64,000 bases of DNA from Haloferax namakaokahaiae. Its GTDB lineage: Archaea > Halobacteriota > Halobacteria > Halobacteriales > Haloferacaceae. The notes below the pieces were generated by a model. It was not told the origin of the DNA, made no database searches, and worked only from the letters and a program-made list of their open reading frames with translations. The position numbers and the translations under genes are program-made. How positions within the stretch are numbered: position 1 is the first letter of the stretch; each line of letters opens with the position of its first letter. Shown one piece after another: positions 52,268-60,777 of the stretch. The stretch lies in the NCBI RefSeq assembly GCF_042663225.1, contig NZ_JBHTAA010000005.1, positions 868,001-932,000 of the forward strand, given 5' to 3'.

Positions 52268-52387
52268 ACCCGGTGTTTTGAGGGGAAAAACTAAGCCCTT
52301 CCCGTTTGCCGAGTGGAGCGAAGCCGTCCCGTCGGGCGATGCGGCCGAACCCGCAGGGACTTTGGTACATCCGGCCGACAGGAGCGT

Positions 52388-53665
52388 ATGGACGATAGCC
52401 ACATCGTGGTCGCCGGCGCGGGCCTCGCAGGACTCGTGGCTGCCCGCCACCTCGCCGCCGATGGCGCGGACGTGACCGTCGTGGAGACCCGCGACGAGGT
52501 CGGCGGCCGCGTTCGAACCGAGAAGACGGACGGCTTCACGCTCGACCGCGGTTTTCAGGTGCTCTTCACCGCCTATCCGTCGGTCCGCCGCGAGTTGGAC
52601 CTCGCCGCGCTGGACCTCCGAAAGTTCACCCCCGGCGCGACCATCTGCCGACCCAGTCGGCGCTCGGTGCTCTCGGACCCCCTTCGTGACCCCGGCAGTC
52701 TCTTCGACTCCCTCCGCAACCCCGAGGTGACGACGACGGACAAACTCCGGACGCTCGCGCTCCGGCAGGACGTTAGCACGCGCGACGAGGAGCGAATCTT
52801 CTCGTCGGCCGACCAGAGCATCAGGTCGCACCTCCGCGAGTGGGGCTTCACCGACGACTTCATCGAGCACTTCGTCGCGCCCTTCTACGGCGGTATCACG
52901 CTCGACCGCTCGCTCTCCACTTCGAAGCGCGTCTTCGAGTACACCTTCAAGATGCTCGGTGCGGGTTCGACCGCACTTCCGGCCGACGGGATGCAGGCGA
53001 TTCCCGAGCAACTCGCCGACAGCGCCCGCGACGAGGGCGCGGAGATTCGCCTCGGCGAGCACGTCGAAGCACTCGACAGCACCGACGAGGGCGTCGTCGT
53101 CCAAACCGAAGCAGAGACCATCGAGGCCGACGCGCTCGTCGTCGCCACCGACCCGAAGGAGGCACAGCGACTGACTGGTCTCACGTCGATTCCGACCGAC
53201 GCGCGCTCCTGTGTCACCCAGTACTACACCCTCCCGAAGTCGGAGGCATTGGAGACCGGCAAACGAATCATGCTCAACGCGGCGGGGACCGACCCGAACA
53301 CCGTCGCCCCGCTCTCGACGGTCGCGCCGGAGTACGCCCCCGACGACGCACAACTCCTGTGTGCTACCTTCCTCGGCGACGACGCGCTCGACGAATCGGA
53401 CGACGAGCTGTTCGAACAGACCCGGCGGACGCTCGAAGCGTGGTATCCCGACCGCTACGTCTCCGACCTCGAACTGCTCCACACCGACCGAATCGAGTTC
53501 GCGCAGTTCGCCCAACCGCCGGGCGTCCACGACACGCTTCCTGACACCCGCGACCCGGTCGGCCGAACCTACCTCGCCGGGGATTACACGGCGTGGTCGT
53601 CGATTCACGGCGCGATGCGCAGCGGAAAAGAAGCGGCTGACGCGGTTCGGTACGATTTGGTGTAA
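52388..53665 (+). CDS. FAD-dependent amine oxidase/phytoene-desaturase-like oxidoreductase
   Basis: 425 residues. The FAD-binding motif VAGAGLAGLVAARHLA is at the N-terminus, then DEVGGRVRTEKTDGF and a C-terminal cofactor loop YLAGDYTAWSSIHGAMRSG. It has no second domain. The family covers protoporphyrinogen oxidases, amine oxidases and carotenoid desaturases; the specific substrate is not clear. It is divergent from the threonine-synthase homologue with about 120 bases between starts. ATG 52388 was chosen as the first codon before the Rossmann motif. Confidence 0.87.
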   Translation: MDDSHIVVAGAGLAGLVAARHLAADGADVTVVETRDEVGGRVRTEKTDGFTLDRGFQVLFTAYPSVRRELDLAALDLRKFTPGATICRPSRRSVLSDPLRDPGSLFDSLRNPEVTTTDKLRTLALRQDVSTRDEERIFSSADQSIRSHLREWGFTDDFIEHFVAPFYGGITLDRSLSTSKRVFEYTFKMLGAGSTALPADGMQAIPEQLADSARDEGAEIRLGEHVEALDSTDEGVVVQTEAETIEADALVVATDPKEAQRLTGLTSIPTDARSCVTQYYTLPKSEALETGKRIMLNAAGTDPNTVAPLSTVAPEYAPDDAQLLCATFLGDDALDESDDELFEQTRRTLEAWYPDRYVSDLELLHTDRIEFAQFAQPPGVHDTLPDTRDPVGRTYLAGDYTAWSSIHGAMRSGKEAADAVRYDLV

Positions 53666-53688
53666 GTCGTCTGAATTTTCGATTTTTC

Positions 53689-54393
53689 TCAGAGATACCG
53701 ACGAAGCTTCTTCAGCGGCGGAAACGTCAGCGTCTCGTCGGCTTCATCGTCCCGGATGAACGGTCGAAACACGCCCGAATTCGAAACCAGCGGCGACTGA
53801 AAGTCCGCCGCCGACATTCCATTTACCGTGACGCCAGCGGCGAGTCGCGTGAACGCCGGGAGCATCAGCACGTCACCACCGCGGTAGGCGTCCGGGCCGT
53901 AGAGCGCGCAGGGCCGGGTTCGCCCCTCGATATCGAGCGTCGGGTGGTCGTGGCCGACGACGTAGAACGGGGCGCGCTCGTCGGGTTCCTCGTGGCCGTG
54001 GGCGACGAGCGTCTCGTCCGCGAGTCGGTACTCGTCGTAGACCGGTTCGTCGCACATCGAGTCGAGCATCGTGTCGTGGTTACCGGCGACGAGTATCGGG
54101 GTTGCATTCGCGTTCCGGCACGTTTCGAGCATCGAGTCGAGCGCCTCAACGTCGCGGGCGCTCACACGGTCGAACCGGTGGAGCACGTCGCCGGCGAAGA
54201 CGACTTCCGCGGGCGAGAACGAGTCGCAGAGAGTGGCGAGGCGCTCGGTGAGGTCCGCGCGCTCGCCGAGTGGGAAATCGACCTCCGAGGCGTCTGCACG
54301 GCCGAGGTGGATATCGGCGACCACGAGCGCGTCCGCGTCGGGGAGGTAGACGGCGCGGTCACTGAACGCGAGACTTCGCACGGGAGACACCAC
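53689..54393 (-). CDS. Calcineurin-like metallophosphoesterase
   Basis: 234 residues with the five phosphoesterase motifs: VADIHLGR, FAGDVLHRF, VAGNHDTM, AHGHEE and VGHDHPTL. Such archaeal proteins belong to the single-domain DNA ligase-associated or phosphoesterase YjgA-like groups; the substrate is unknown. The start is GTG 54393 (or 54390). It is convergent with the oxidoreductase and divergent from the MarR-like regulator. Confidence 0.85.
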   Translation of the reverse strand: MVSPVRSLAFSDRAVYLPDADALVVADIHLGRADASEVDFPLGERADLTERLATLCDSFSPAEVVFAGDVLHRFDRVSARDVEALDSMLETCRNANATPILVAGNHDTMLDSMCDEPVYDEYRLADETLVAHGHEEPDERAPFYVVGHDHPTLDIEGRTRPCALYGPDAYRGGDVLMLPAFTRLAAGVTVNGMSAADFQSPLVSNSGVFRPFIRDDEADETLTFPPLKKLRRYL

Positions 54394-54470
54394 GGTTGCA
54401 CGTGATAAATCGGCTTCGAGCGACTGTCGAGAGCGGCGGCCTTTTTACGCAGACGGCCCACAGGTGAGAT

Positions 54471-55250
54471 ATGAGCGGTGCCCTCGAGGACAAGCGCACG
54501 GCAACTCGCTTTCGTATCCTCGCCGAAATCGCCGACCGGCAACCCGCGGTGAGCCAAGGCGAAATCGCGGAGGCAGTCGGCGTCACCAGCCAAGCGGTTT
54601 CGGAGTACATTCGCGCGCTGGTCGAAGACGAACTCGTCGAGAAGGAAGGCAGGTCTCGCTATCGCGTCACCAAGGAAGGCGTCGATTGGCTGTTCAAAGA
54701 GGCGCGCGCCCTCCAGCGCGTCGCCGAACACGTCACCAACGACGTGCTCGAAAGCGTCAACGAGGACGCCGCGATTCTCACCGACAGCGTCGATTCCGGC
54801 GAGACGGTCACCCTCTCGCTCCGTGACGGACTCCTCCACGCGACACCCGGAAGCGACGGCCCGGCGATCGGCGTCGCAACCACCGGCGGCGACGCGGGCG
54901 ACGACGTGAGCGTCACCGGGTTCGAGGGCATCATCGAGATGGAACCGGGTCGCGTCCGCATCCTCCAAGTGCCCTCCGCTCGCGTCGGCGGCAGCGACGA
55001 ACTCGACGGCGACGCACTCGCCGCGACTTGTGGCGAGGCAGACTTCGTCGTCGCGGGCGGTGTCGAAGCGGTCGCAGCCTGCCGACGGGCCGACGTGTCG
55101 CTGACGACGTGGTTCGCCCCGGGCGACGTCGCGGCCGACGCCGCCGCTCGCGGGTTGGACGTCGTCGTCGTCGCCAGCGTGGACGTAGCCGGGCGGGTCG
55201 CAGACACGCTCCGCGATGCTGGCGTGCAGTTCGACGTGACCGACGCCTGA
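54471..55250 (+). CDS. Winged-helix transcriptional regulator with ligand-like domain
   Basis: 259 residues. The N-terminal HTH (about residues 15-68) with SQGEIAEAVGVTSQAVSEYI is followed by a wing RSRYRVTKEGVDWL. Residues 70-250 form a beta-rich, Gly/Ala/Asp-rich domain that recalls haloarchaeal sensing domains (one in DUF7839, I recall, not verified). The partner or ligand is unknown. A TATA-like tttttacg lies about 25 bases before the ATG. Confidence 0.8.
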   Translation: MSGALEDKRTATRFRILAEIADRQPAVSQGEIAEAVGVTSQAVSEYIRALVEDELVEKEGRSRYRVTKEGVDWLFKEARALQRVAEHVTNDVLESVNEDAAILTDSVDSGETVTLSLRDGLLHATPGSDGPAIGVATTGGDAGDDVSVTGFEGIIEMEPGRVRILQVPSARVGGSDELDGDALAATCGEADFVVAGGVEAVAACRRADVSLTTWFAPGDVAADAAARGLDVVVVASVDVAGRVADTLRDAGVQFDVTDA

Positions 55251-55295
55251 GTCGCGTTCGTAGTTGTTCTCAGTTCGACGCTCGACGCTTCTCTC

Positions 55296-56006
55296 TCAGT
55301 TCGACGCTTCCGCGTGTTCGCGCGCGACGGTGTAGGCTTCCCGCAGTCGCGTGAATTGCTCTTTGTCGCCGCCGTGGTCGGGATGCGCCGTCTTGACCCG
55401 TGCTCGGTACGCAGTCCGAACCGCCGTCGGCGTCGCGGTGGGGTCCAGTCCGAGTCGGTCGAACGCCTCGGAGATAGGGTCGTCCACGTCGTCTAATTCG
55501 GGTTCGAGTTCGGGAACCTCGAACGGGAGACGGCGACCGAGGTGGCGGCCGGGCATCTCGTACTCGCAGAGGACGGTGAAGACGCCCTGTCGTTCGAGGC
55601 GGAAGAACGCCTGCGCGTCGAAGGTGATAGCCACGTTTCGCACCGGAAGGAAGAACGCGACTTCTTCGCCGGAGACGGAGTGGTCCTCTACGAACTGCTC
55701 GTCGATAGCGCGAAGGTACTCACGTATCTCCGTACGTCGCCGATTCGTACCGTCAACTCGGGGACCGCCCACGCGCGATGGTTCGGGAAAGAGCCGACCA
55801 CCGACGACGAAGACGCCCGCGACGACGACCGAGGCGATTGCCCCCATGACGAGACCGAGAATGAGCCACGGCGGGAGCAGGAAGAACCACTCCGGAAGCA
55901 CGTGCCGTATCAGGGTTCGGACGCTAATGAACCCCTCGCCGGACGTTACGAATCGCCGGACAGTCTGGTGCTCGTGAGCTAATCGAGGGCGGTCGGGCAC
56001 ACTCAT
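55296..56006 (-). CDS. Membrane-anchored protein with C-terminal J-domain
   Basis: 236 residues. Two membrane helices are predicted near residues 32-75 (LPEWFFLLPPWLILGLVMGA and the following IASVVVAGVFVVGG), then a soluble middle part. The last 65 residues are a J-domain (AFDRLGLDPTATPTAVRTAY with the essential HPDHGG loop). It should recruit DnaK/Hsp70 to the membrane. The J-domain is C-terminal, unlike classical DnaJ. The ATG at 56006 is divergent from a small zinc protein. Confidence 0.85.
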   Translation of the reverse strand: MSVPDRPRLAHEHQTVRRFVTSGEGFISVRTLIRHVLPEWFFLLPPWLILGLVMGAIASVVVAGVFVVGGRLFPEPSRVGGPRVDGTNRRRTEIREYLRAIDEQFVEDHSVSGEEVAFFLPVRNVAITFDAQAFFRLERQGVFTVLCEYEMPGRHLGRRLPFEVPELEPELDDVDDPISEAFDRLGLDPTATPTAVRTAYRARVKTAHPDHGGDKEQFTRLREAYTVAREHAEASN

Positions 56007-56030
56007 TGGGACAGCCCACGTATGCTCTGT

Positions 56031-56279
56031 ATGCGGCCGATTCGTTTCGAGGAAGCAGACTCACTAGTCCGGACACAAATTGGGGAGGGACTGACGCGCA
56101 TCGCGGTCAGCGCAGGCCGGTTGGAGACGGGCCGCGCAGAAGGGAGATATTTCCTCCGTCACGACGACGGCTGTGCCGTGTGCAGTGCGACCATAGCGCC
56201 CGGAACGCCCTTTTATCTCGACCCAAACACGGGTGAAATTCTCTGCGAAGAACACGGCCGAAGTCGGCGCAGTGAGTGA
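56031..56279 (+). CDS. Small zinc-binding protein
   Basis: 82 residues from ATG 56031 (an in-frame ATG at 56022 adds MLC). Zinc-ribbon-like Cys pattern CAVC ... CEEH, in DDGCAVCSATIAPGTPFYLD then ILCEEH, so a C-x2-C and C-x2-H pair. The N-terminus is acidic and has no HTH. Small stand-alone zinc finger proteins like this are common in haloarchaea and may act in regulation or protein-protein contact. Function unknown. Confidence 0.65.
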   Translation: MRPIRFEEADSLVRTQIGEGLTRIAVSAGRLETGRAEGRYFLRHDDGCAVCSATIAPGTPFYLDPNTGEILCEEHGRSRRSE

Positions 56280-56314
56280 GTTTTGGTCCTGGATAGACAG
56301 ATTAGACAATTGCA

Positions 56315-56330
56315 TACTCAGGATTGAGTG
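56315..56330 (+). promoter_or_regulatory. TrmB-like activator site upstream of ppsA
   Basis: TACT-CAGGATT-GAGTG matches the TrmB consensus published for Halobacterium salinarum (TACT-N7/8-GAGTA) with one mismatch at the last base. It lies just upstream of the TATA box TTTTTATT (56333-56340), the position at which TrmB activates gluconeogenic genes such as ppsA. It also contains the inverted repeat ACTCA-GGAT-TGAGT. Confidence 0.65.
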
Positions 56331-56332
56331 AG

Positions 56333-56340
56333 TTTTTATT
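56333..56340 (+). promoter_or_regulatory. TATA box of ppsA
   Basis: TTTTTATT lies about 60 bases before the ATG, giving a transcript start near 56362 and a short leader of about 35 bases. The AT-rich stretch that follows holds no other gene. Confidence 0.5.
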
Positions 56341-56397
56341 CACGTTTGTGTTAGTCGCAAACTTCTTACTTGCACTGAGAGACAATACGAACACCAC

Positions 56398-58659
56398 ATG
56401 GCTGTAGTCTGGCTGGACGACGTAGGCGCCGGCGACCTCGAACTGGTCGGCGGCAAAGGCGCGTCGCTGGGCGAACTCACCACCGCGGGGCTTCCCGTCC
56501 CCCCGGGGTTCGTCGTGACAGCGAACACGTACCGTTCTTTCATCGAAGCAGCGGAAATCGACGAGGAACTCTTCGCGGCGATGGACATCGACCACGAGGA
56601 CTCCGCCGCGCTCAAGCAGGCCCACGAGACGGCGCGTGACCTCATCATGAACACGCCGATGCCGGAGACCGTTCGCTCCGAGATTCTGGAGTCCTATCGT
56701 CAGATTGGTGATGGCGACGCCTTCGTCGCAGTGCGGTCGTCCGCGACCGCCGAGGACCTCCCGGACGCCTCCTTTGCTGGACAACAGGACACGTACCTCA
56801 ACGTCACCGAGGAAGACCTGCTCGACCGCGTGAAAGCCTGCTGGGCTTCACTCTTCTCCGAGCGCGCAATCTACTATCGCAACCGGAAGGGCTTCCCGCA
56901 CGACAAGGTCGATATCGCGGTCGTCGTCCAACAGATGGTCGATGCCGAGAAGTCCGGCGTGATGTTCACGCGCCACCCATCGACCGGCGAAGAGCAGGTC
57001 ATCATCGAGGCGGCGTGGGGACTCGGTGAGGCGGTCGTCTCCGGGACGGTCTCGCCAGACAACTACGTCGTCAACCGTTCGAACGGCGAGGTCGAGACCG
57101 CGACCATCGCGGACAAGAAGACGATGTGCATCCGCGACGGCGACTCGGGACAGACCGTCGATATGGAAGTCCCCAACGAGAAGCGTCACGCTCGCGTCCT
57201 CGACGACGACGAAATCGACCGCCTCGTCGAACTCGGTGAGTTGGTCGAAGACCACTACGAGACGCCACAAGACGTCGAGTGGGCGGTCTACGACGGCGAG
57301 GTCTACATGCTCCAGTCGCGGCCCATCACCACCATCTCCGAAGACGACATGAAAGCCAAAAACGGTGAGACGAAAGCGTCCGCGAGCGACGATATGCTCC
57401 TCCGCGGACTCGGCGCGAGTCCCGGTATCGCATCCGGACGCGCACGCATCGTCACGAAACTCGACCACCTCGACCAGGTCGCCGACGGCGATATCATCGT
57501 GACCAAGATGACGATGCCCGACATGGTGCCCGCGATGAAGCGCGCCGCCGGTATCGTCACCGACGAGGGCGGCATGACCTCTCACGCCGCAATCGTCTCG
57601 CGCGAACTCGGCGTCCCCGCGGTCGTCGGCACGAGCGAGGCGACTTCGACCATCGAAGACGGCGACATCATCACCATCGACGGCGACAAGGGAACCATCC
57701 GAGAGGGCGAAGAACCCGAGGAGAAACAGCGCCAACCCGTCGAAGACGCGCGGCCGAAGACGCCCGTCAAGCCGATGACGGCGACGGAGGTCAAGGTCAA
57801 CGTCTCCATTCCGGAGGCCGCAGAGCGCGCCGCCGCGACCGGCGCGGACGGCGTCGGCCTGCTCCGTATCGAGCACATGGTGCTCACGCTGGGCAAGACG
57901 CCAGAGCGCTACATCGAAGACAACAGCGAACAGGAGTTCGTGGACGAAATCATCTCGGGCGTCCGCGAAGTCGCCGAAGAGTTCTACCCGCGTCCGGTTC
58001 GCGTCCGCACCCTCGACGCGCCGACCGACGAGTTCCGCCAACTGCAAGGCGGCGAGAACGAACCGCGCGAGCACAACCCGATGCTCGGCTACCGCGGCAT
58101 CCGGCGCGGACTCGACAACCCGCACATCTTCAAACTCGAACTCGCCGCGTTCCGCCGTCTCTACGAGTTGGGCTACGACAACCTCGAAATCATGTTCCCG
58201 CTCGTCAACGACGCCGAAGACGTACTTCGCGCCAAGCAGTACATGGTCGAAGCCGGCATCGACCCCGACAAGCGCGAGTGGGGCGTGATGATCGAGACGC
58301 CCGCCGCGGCGCTCTCTGTCGGCGACATGGCCAACGCCGGCATCAAGTTCGCCTCCTTCGGGACGAACGACCTCACCCAGTACACCCTCGCCGTGGACCG
58401 CAACAACGAACACGTCGCCGGTATCTACGACGAACTCCACCCCGCCGTCCTCTCGCTCATCGGCGACACCATCGAGACGTGCCGCGAGAAGGGCGTGAAG
58501 ACGAGCATCTGCGGGCAAGCGGGGTCCAAGCCGAAGATGGTCCAGTTCTTGGTCGATAAGGGCGTCAGCTCGATTTCGGCGAACATCGACGCCGTCCGCG
58601 ACGTCCAACACGAGGTCAAGCGGGTCGAACAGCGACTCATCCTCGATTCGGTTCGCTAA
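56398..58659 (+). CDS. ppsA: Pyruvate, water dikinase (phosphoenolpyruvate synthase)
   Basis: 753 residues. It makes phosphoenolpyruvate from pyruvate and ATP for gluconeogenesis. The N-terminal ATP-grasp domain (about residues 1-325) comes first. The phosphohistidine domain has GGMTSHAAIVSRELGVP with the catalytic His near residue 400, and the C-terminal PEP barrel has the Cys in SICGQAGSKP near residue 705. All motifs are intact and the length is usual for archaeal PPS. The TrmB-like site and TATA box directly upstream suggest activation under gluconeogenic conditions. Confidence 0.96.
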   Translation: MAVVWLDDVGAGDLELVGGKGASLGELTTAGLPVPPGFVVTANTYRSFIEAAEIDEELFAAMDIDHEDSAALKQAHETARDLIMNTPMPETVRSEILESYRQIGDGDAFVAVRSSATAEDLPDASFAGQQDTYLNVTEEDLLDRVKACWASLFSERAIYYRNRKGFPHDKVDIAVVVQQMVDAEKSGVMFTRHPSTGEEQVIIEAAWGLGEAVVSGTVSPDNYVVNRSNGEVETATIADKKTMCIRDGDSGQTVDMEVPNEKRHARVLDDDEIDRLVELGELVEDHYETPQDVEWAVYDGEVYMLQSRPITTISEDDMKAKNGETKASASDDMLLRGLGASPGIASGRARIVTKLDHLDQVADGDIIVTKMTMPDMVPAMKRAAGIVTDEGGMTSHAAIVSRELGVPAVVGTSEATSTIEDGDIITIDGDKGTIREGEEPEEKQRQPVEDARPKTPVKPMTATEVKVNVSIPEAAERAAATGADGVGLLRIEHMVLTLGKTPERYIEDNSEQEFVDEIISGVREVAEEFYPRPVRVRTLDAPTDEFRQLQGGENEPREHNPMLGYRGIRRGLDNPHIFKLELAAFRRLYELGYDNLEIMFPLVNDAEDVLRAKQYMVEAGIDPDKREWGVMIETPAAALSVGDMANAGIKFASFGTNDLTQYTLAVDRNNEHVAGIYDELHPAVLSLIGDTIETCREKGVKTSICGQAGSKPKMVQFLVDKGVSSISANIDAVRDVQHEVKRVEQRLILDSVR

Positions 58660-58790
58660 CCGGGCCGAATCAGTTTTCCTCTCTTTCTGCTGTGGTTTGT
58701 TTTTCGAAACCGGATACTCATTTCGACAGGTGAGTCCACTCCTCGCACAGGAGCGGAACCGATATACTGGGTGTTGTTTTAGACATACCC

Positions 58791-59858
58791 ATGCAGCGCG
58801 CGGCACCGCAAACATTCGACCGCGTTCTCTCGTCGATGTGCACGAGGCCACACCCCGCTGCCCGAAACGCCGCCGAGCGGTTTTTGGCGACGAATCCGGG
58901 CGACCCCGCGACGTACCAGACTGTGGCCGCACTCGAAGAGGACGCACTCGCATACCTCGCCGAGATTACCGGGCTTGAGACGCCCCACGGCTACATCACC
59001 AGCGGCGGGACGGAAGCCAACATCCAAGCGGTGCGTGCCGCGCGAAACTACCTCGCGCGCGACGACCCGAACGTCGTCGCCCCCGAGAGCATCCACTTCA
59101 GTTTCCAGAAAGCCGCCGACGTACTCGGCGTCGAACTCCGAACCGTCCCCGTGGACGACGACTACCGCGCCGACACCGATGCGGTTCGTGCGGCCGTCGA
59201 TAGCAATACCATCGTCGTCGCGGGCGTCGCCGGGACCACCGAGTTCGGGCGCGTGGACCCGATTCCCGAACTCACCGACATCGCCCACGACGCGGGCGCG
59301 CTGATGCACGTCGATGCGGCGTGGGGCGGCTTCGTCCTCCCCTTTACCGACCACGAGTGGTCGTTCTCCCACGCCCCCATCGACTCGATGACCATCGACC
59401 CGCACAAGTACGGCCAAGCGGTCGTTCCCGCGGGCGGCCTGTTGTTCCGCGAACGCGACGTCCTCGACGCGCTCGCCATCGACACGCCGTATCTCGAATC
59501 TGCGTCACAAGCGAGTCTGACCGGCACGCGGAGCGGCGCGGGTGTCGCTTCCGCGGCCGCCGCCATGCGCGAGTTGTGGCCGACCGGCTACCGCGACGTG
59601 TACGAGACACAGCAGGCCAACGCCGAGTGGTTGTACGAGCAACTCGTCGCTCGCGGCTACGAGACCGTCGAACCCGAGTTGCCGCTGGTCGCCGCCGAGT
59701 TGCCCGAGTCGGAGTTCGAATCGCTTCGTGACCTCGGGTGGCGCATCTCGCGGACCGGTTCGGGCGAACTTCGAATCGTCTGTATGCCGCACGTGACCAG
59801 AGACTCGTTGCGCGCGTTCCTGTCAGACCTCGATAGTCTCAGTCCGGTCCGTAACTAA
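58791..59858 (+). CDS. mfnA: L-aspartate/L-tyrosine decarboxylase (MfnA family)
   Basis: 355 residues of the PLP group II decarboxylase family. The PLP lysine is in DPHKYGQA (about residue 205), preceded by HVDAAWGG (the Asp and Ala that hold the ring). The archaeal MfnA group makes tyramine or, in haloarchaea without methanofuran, beta-alanine from aspartate for coenzyme A. The latter is more likely here. It stands alone, 131 bases after ppsA on the same strand with its own promoter-like region. Confidence 0.92.
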   Translation: MQRAAPQTFDRVLSSMCTRPHPAARNAAERFLATNPGDPATYQTVAALEEDALAYLAEITGLETPHGYITSGGTEANIQAVRAARNYLARDDPNVVAPESIHFSFQKAADVLGVELRTVPVDDDYRADTDAVRAAVDSNTIVVAGVAGTTEFGRVDPIPELTDIAHDAGALMHVDAAWGGFVLPFTDHEWSFSHAPIDSMTIDPHKYGQAVVPAGGLLFRERDVLDALAIDTPYLESASQASLTGTRSGAGVASAAAAMRELWPTGYRDVYETQQANAEWLYEQLVARGYETVEPELPLVAAELPESEFESLRDLGWRISRTGSGELRIVCMPHVTRDSLRAFLSDLDSLSPVRN

Positions 59859-59902
59859 CCCGAACCTGAAAGCTTACAACACCACACTTGCCAGCATCCA
59901 CT

Positions 59903-60469
59903 GTGACGCTCGCCGCGTGTGCAACGCTTGGAAGTCTGCCGCTCAGCATCTACCCCGATTTCTCGTGGCTCTCGGCGCTCGTCGAGACCGCGACTGGATG
60001 GTTCGGACTGGCGATTATCTTCGCCTACTCGTTTCTCATCGCGTTCGCACTCCCCGGCGTGAGCGAAATCGTTCTGGCGGCCCCGTTGAACCTCGGGTTG
60101 CCTCGGTCGGTCGTCCTCGGAATCATCATTCTCGTCAGCGGCGTCGGAAAGGCCGCGGGAAGCGTGTTCGCGTTCTACCTCGGCCGCGAGACGAAAGAGT
60201 CGGGCGTCGTCGATAGATTGCTCGAAAAACTGCCCGTTGACGTGATGGGCTGGTCGGAGCGAAAGACCGTCGAAATCGCCCAGCGATGGGGGTACGCCGG
60301 GCTCGCGGCCGCGCTGTGCGTCCCGGGTTTTCCCGACACGCTCTCGATTTACGCCTTCTCGATTCTCGAAGACGACTACGTGAAGTTCGCCGCCGCGACG
60401 TTCGTCGGGTCGTGTGGCCGACTGGTCGTGACCGTCGTCGGTCTCACGGCGGTTGGCTTCGTCATCTGA
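59903..60469 (+). CDS. VTT/DedA-family membrane protein
   Basis: 188 residues from GTG 59903. Four to five membrane helices, with the SNARE-associated (VTT) domain features: the reentrant-loop motif LIAFALPGVSEIVLAAP and GKAAGSVFAFYLGRE. VTT proteins are thought to move lipids across membranes (scramblase or flippase). An in-frame TTG at 59888 is an alternative start; the GTG is favoured by the conserved length. It is on the same strand as mfnA. Confidence 0.83.
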   Translation: MTLAACATLGSLPLSIYPDFSWLSALVETATGWFGLAIIFAYSFLIAFALPGVSEIVLAAPLNLGLPRSVVLGIIILVSGVGKAAGSVFAFYLGRETKESGVVDRLLEKLPVDVMGWSERKTVEIAQRWGYAGLAAALCVPGFPDTLSIYAFSILEDDYVKFAAATFVGSCGRLVVTVVGLTAVGFVI

Positions 60470-60637
60470 TTGGATTCGTCATCTGGATTTGAACGTACGA
60501 GACGGTGCCGAAGACTGCCTCCGAGGCGCGGCTACTGAACGTCTTCGAGGCGCGTCTTTTATCTCTATCCGCTGTCTCTGTCCGCGTGTGACCGTGACGG
60601 GTTCCATCTCGATGCGTATGCGCACTCCCTTTTAGCC

Positions 60638-60756
60638 ACGGGTGGACCCGTCTTCGGCCCCCGCGTCGGTAACACGGCGCGGGCCCGAACCCGGCGAACT
60701 CCGGGCTGTTTCTGTATCGACCCCCGAACACCTGTACCGGCGGGCTTTTGGCCCGC
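60638..60756 (+). ncRNA. GC-rich structured leader of metG
   Basis: Four tandem stem-loops are visible before metG: ACGGGT/ACCCGT (60638-60651), CCCGCG/CGCGGG (60660-60683), CCCGG/CCGGG (60690-60705) and GCGGGC/GCCCGC (60740-60756) round a TTTTG loop. They fill the 140 bases before the ATG. They could be a 5' regulatory structure, for example a methionine- or tRNA-sensing element, or a separate small RNA. No match to a known riboswitch that I recognise. Confidence 0.4.
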
Positions 60757-60777
60757 TTGCGAGACACACCACATAGA

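Noticed and set aside
52268..53608. N-terminal extension of the threonine-synthase-like frame up to 835 residues
   Set aside because: The extra part is antisense to a good FAD oxidoreductase gene and has the composition of a shadow; the conserved domain starts at 52267.
60470..60777. Possibility that the GC-rich region before metG is the SRP (7S) RNA or RNase P RNA
   Set aside because: It is too short and lacks the motifs I would expect of either RNA; a structured leader fits better.
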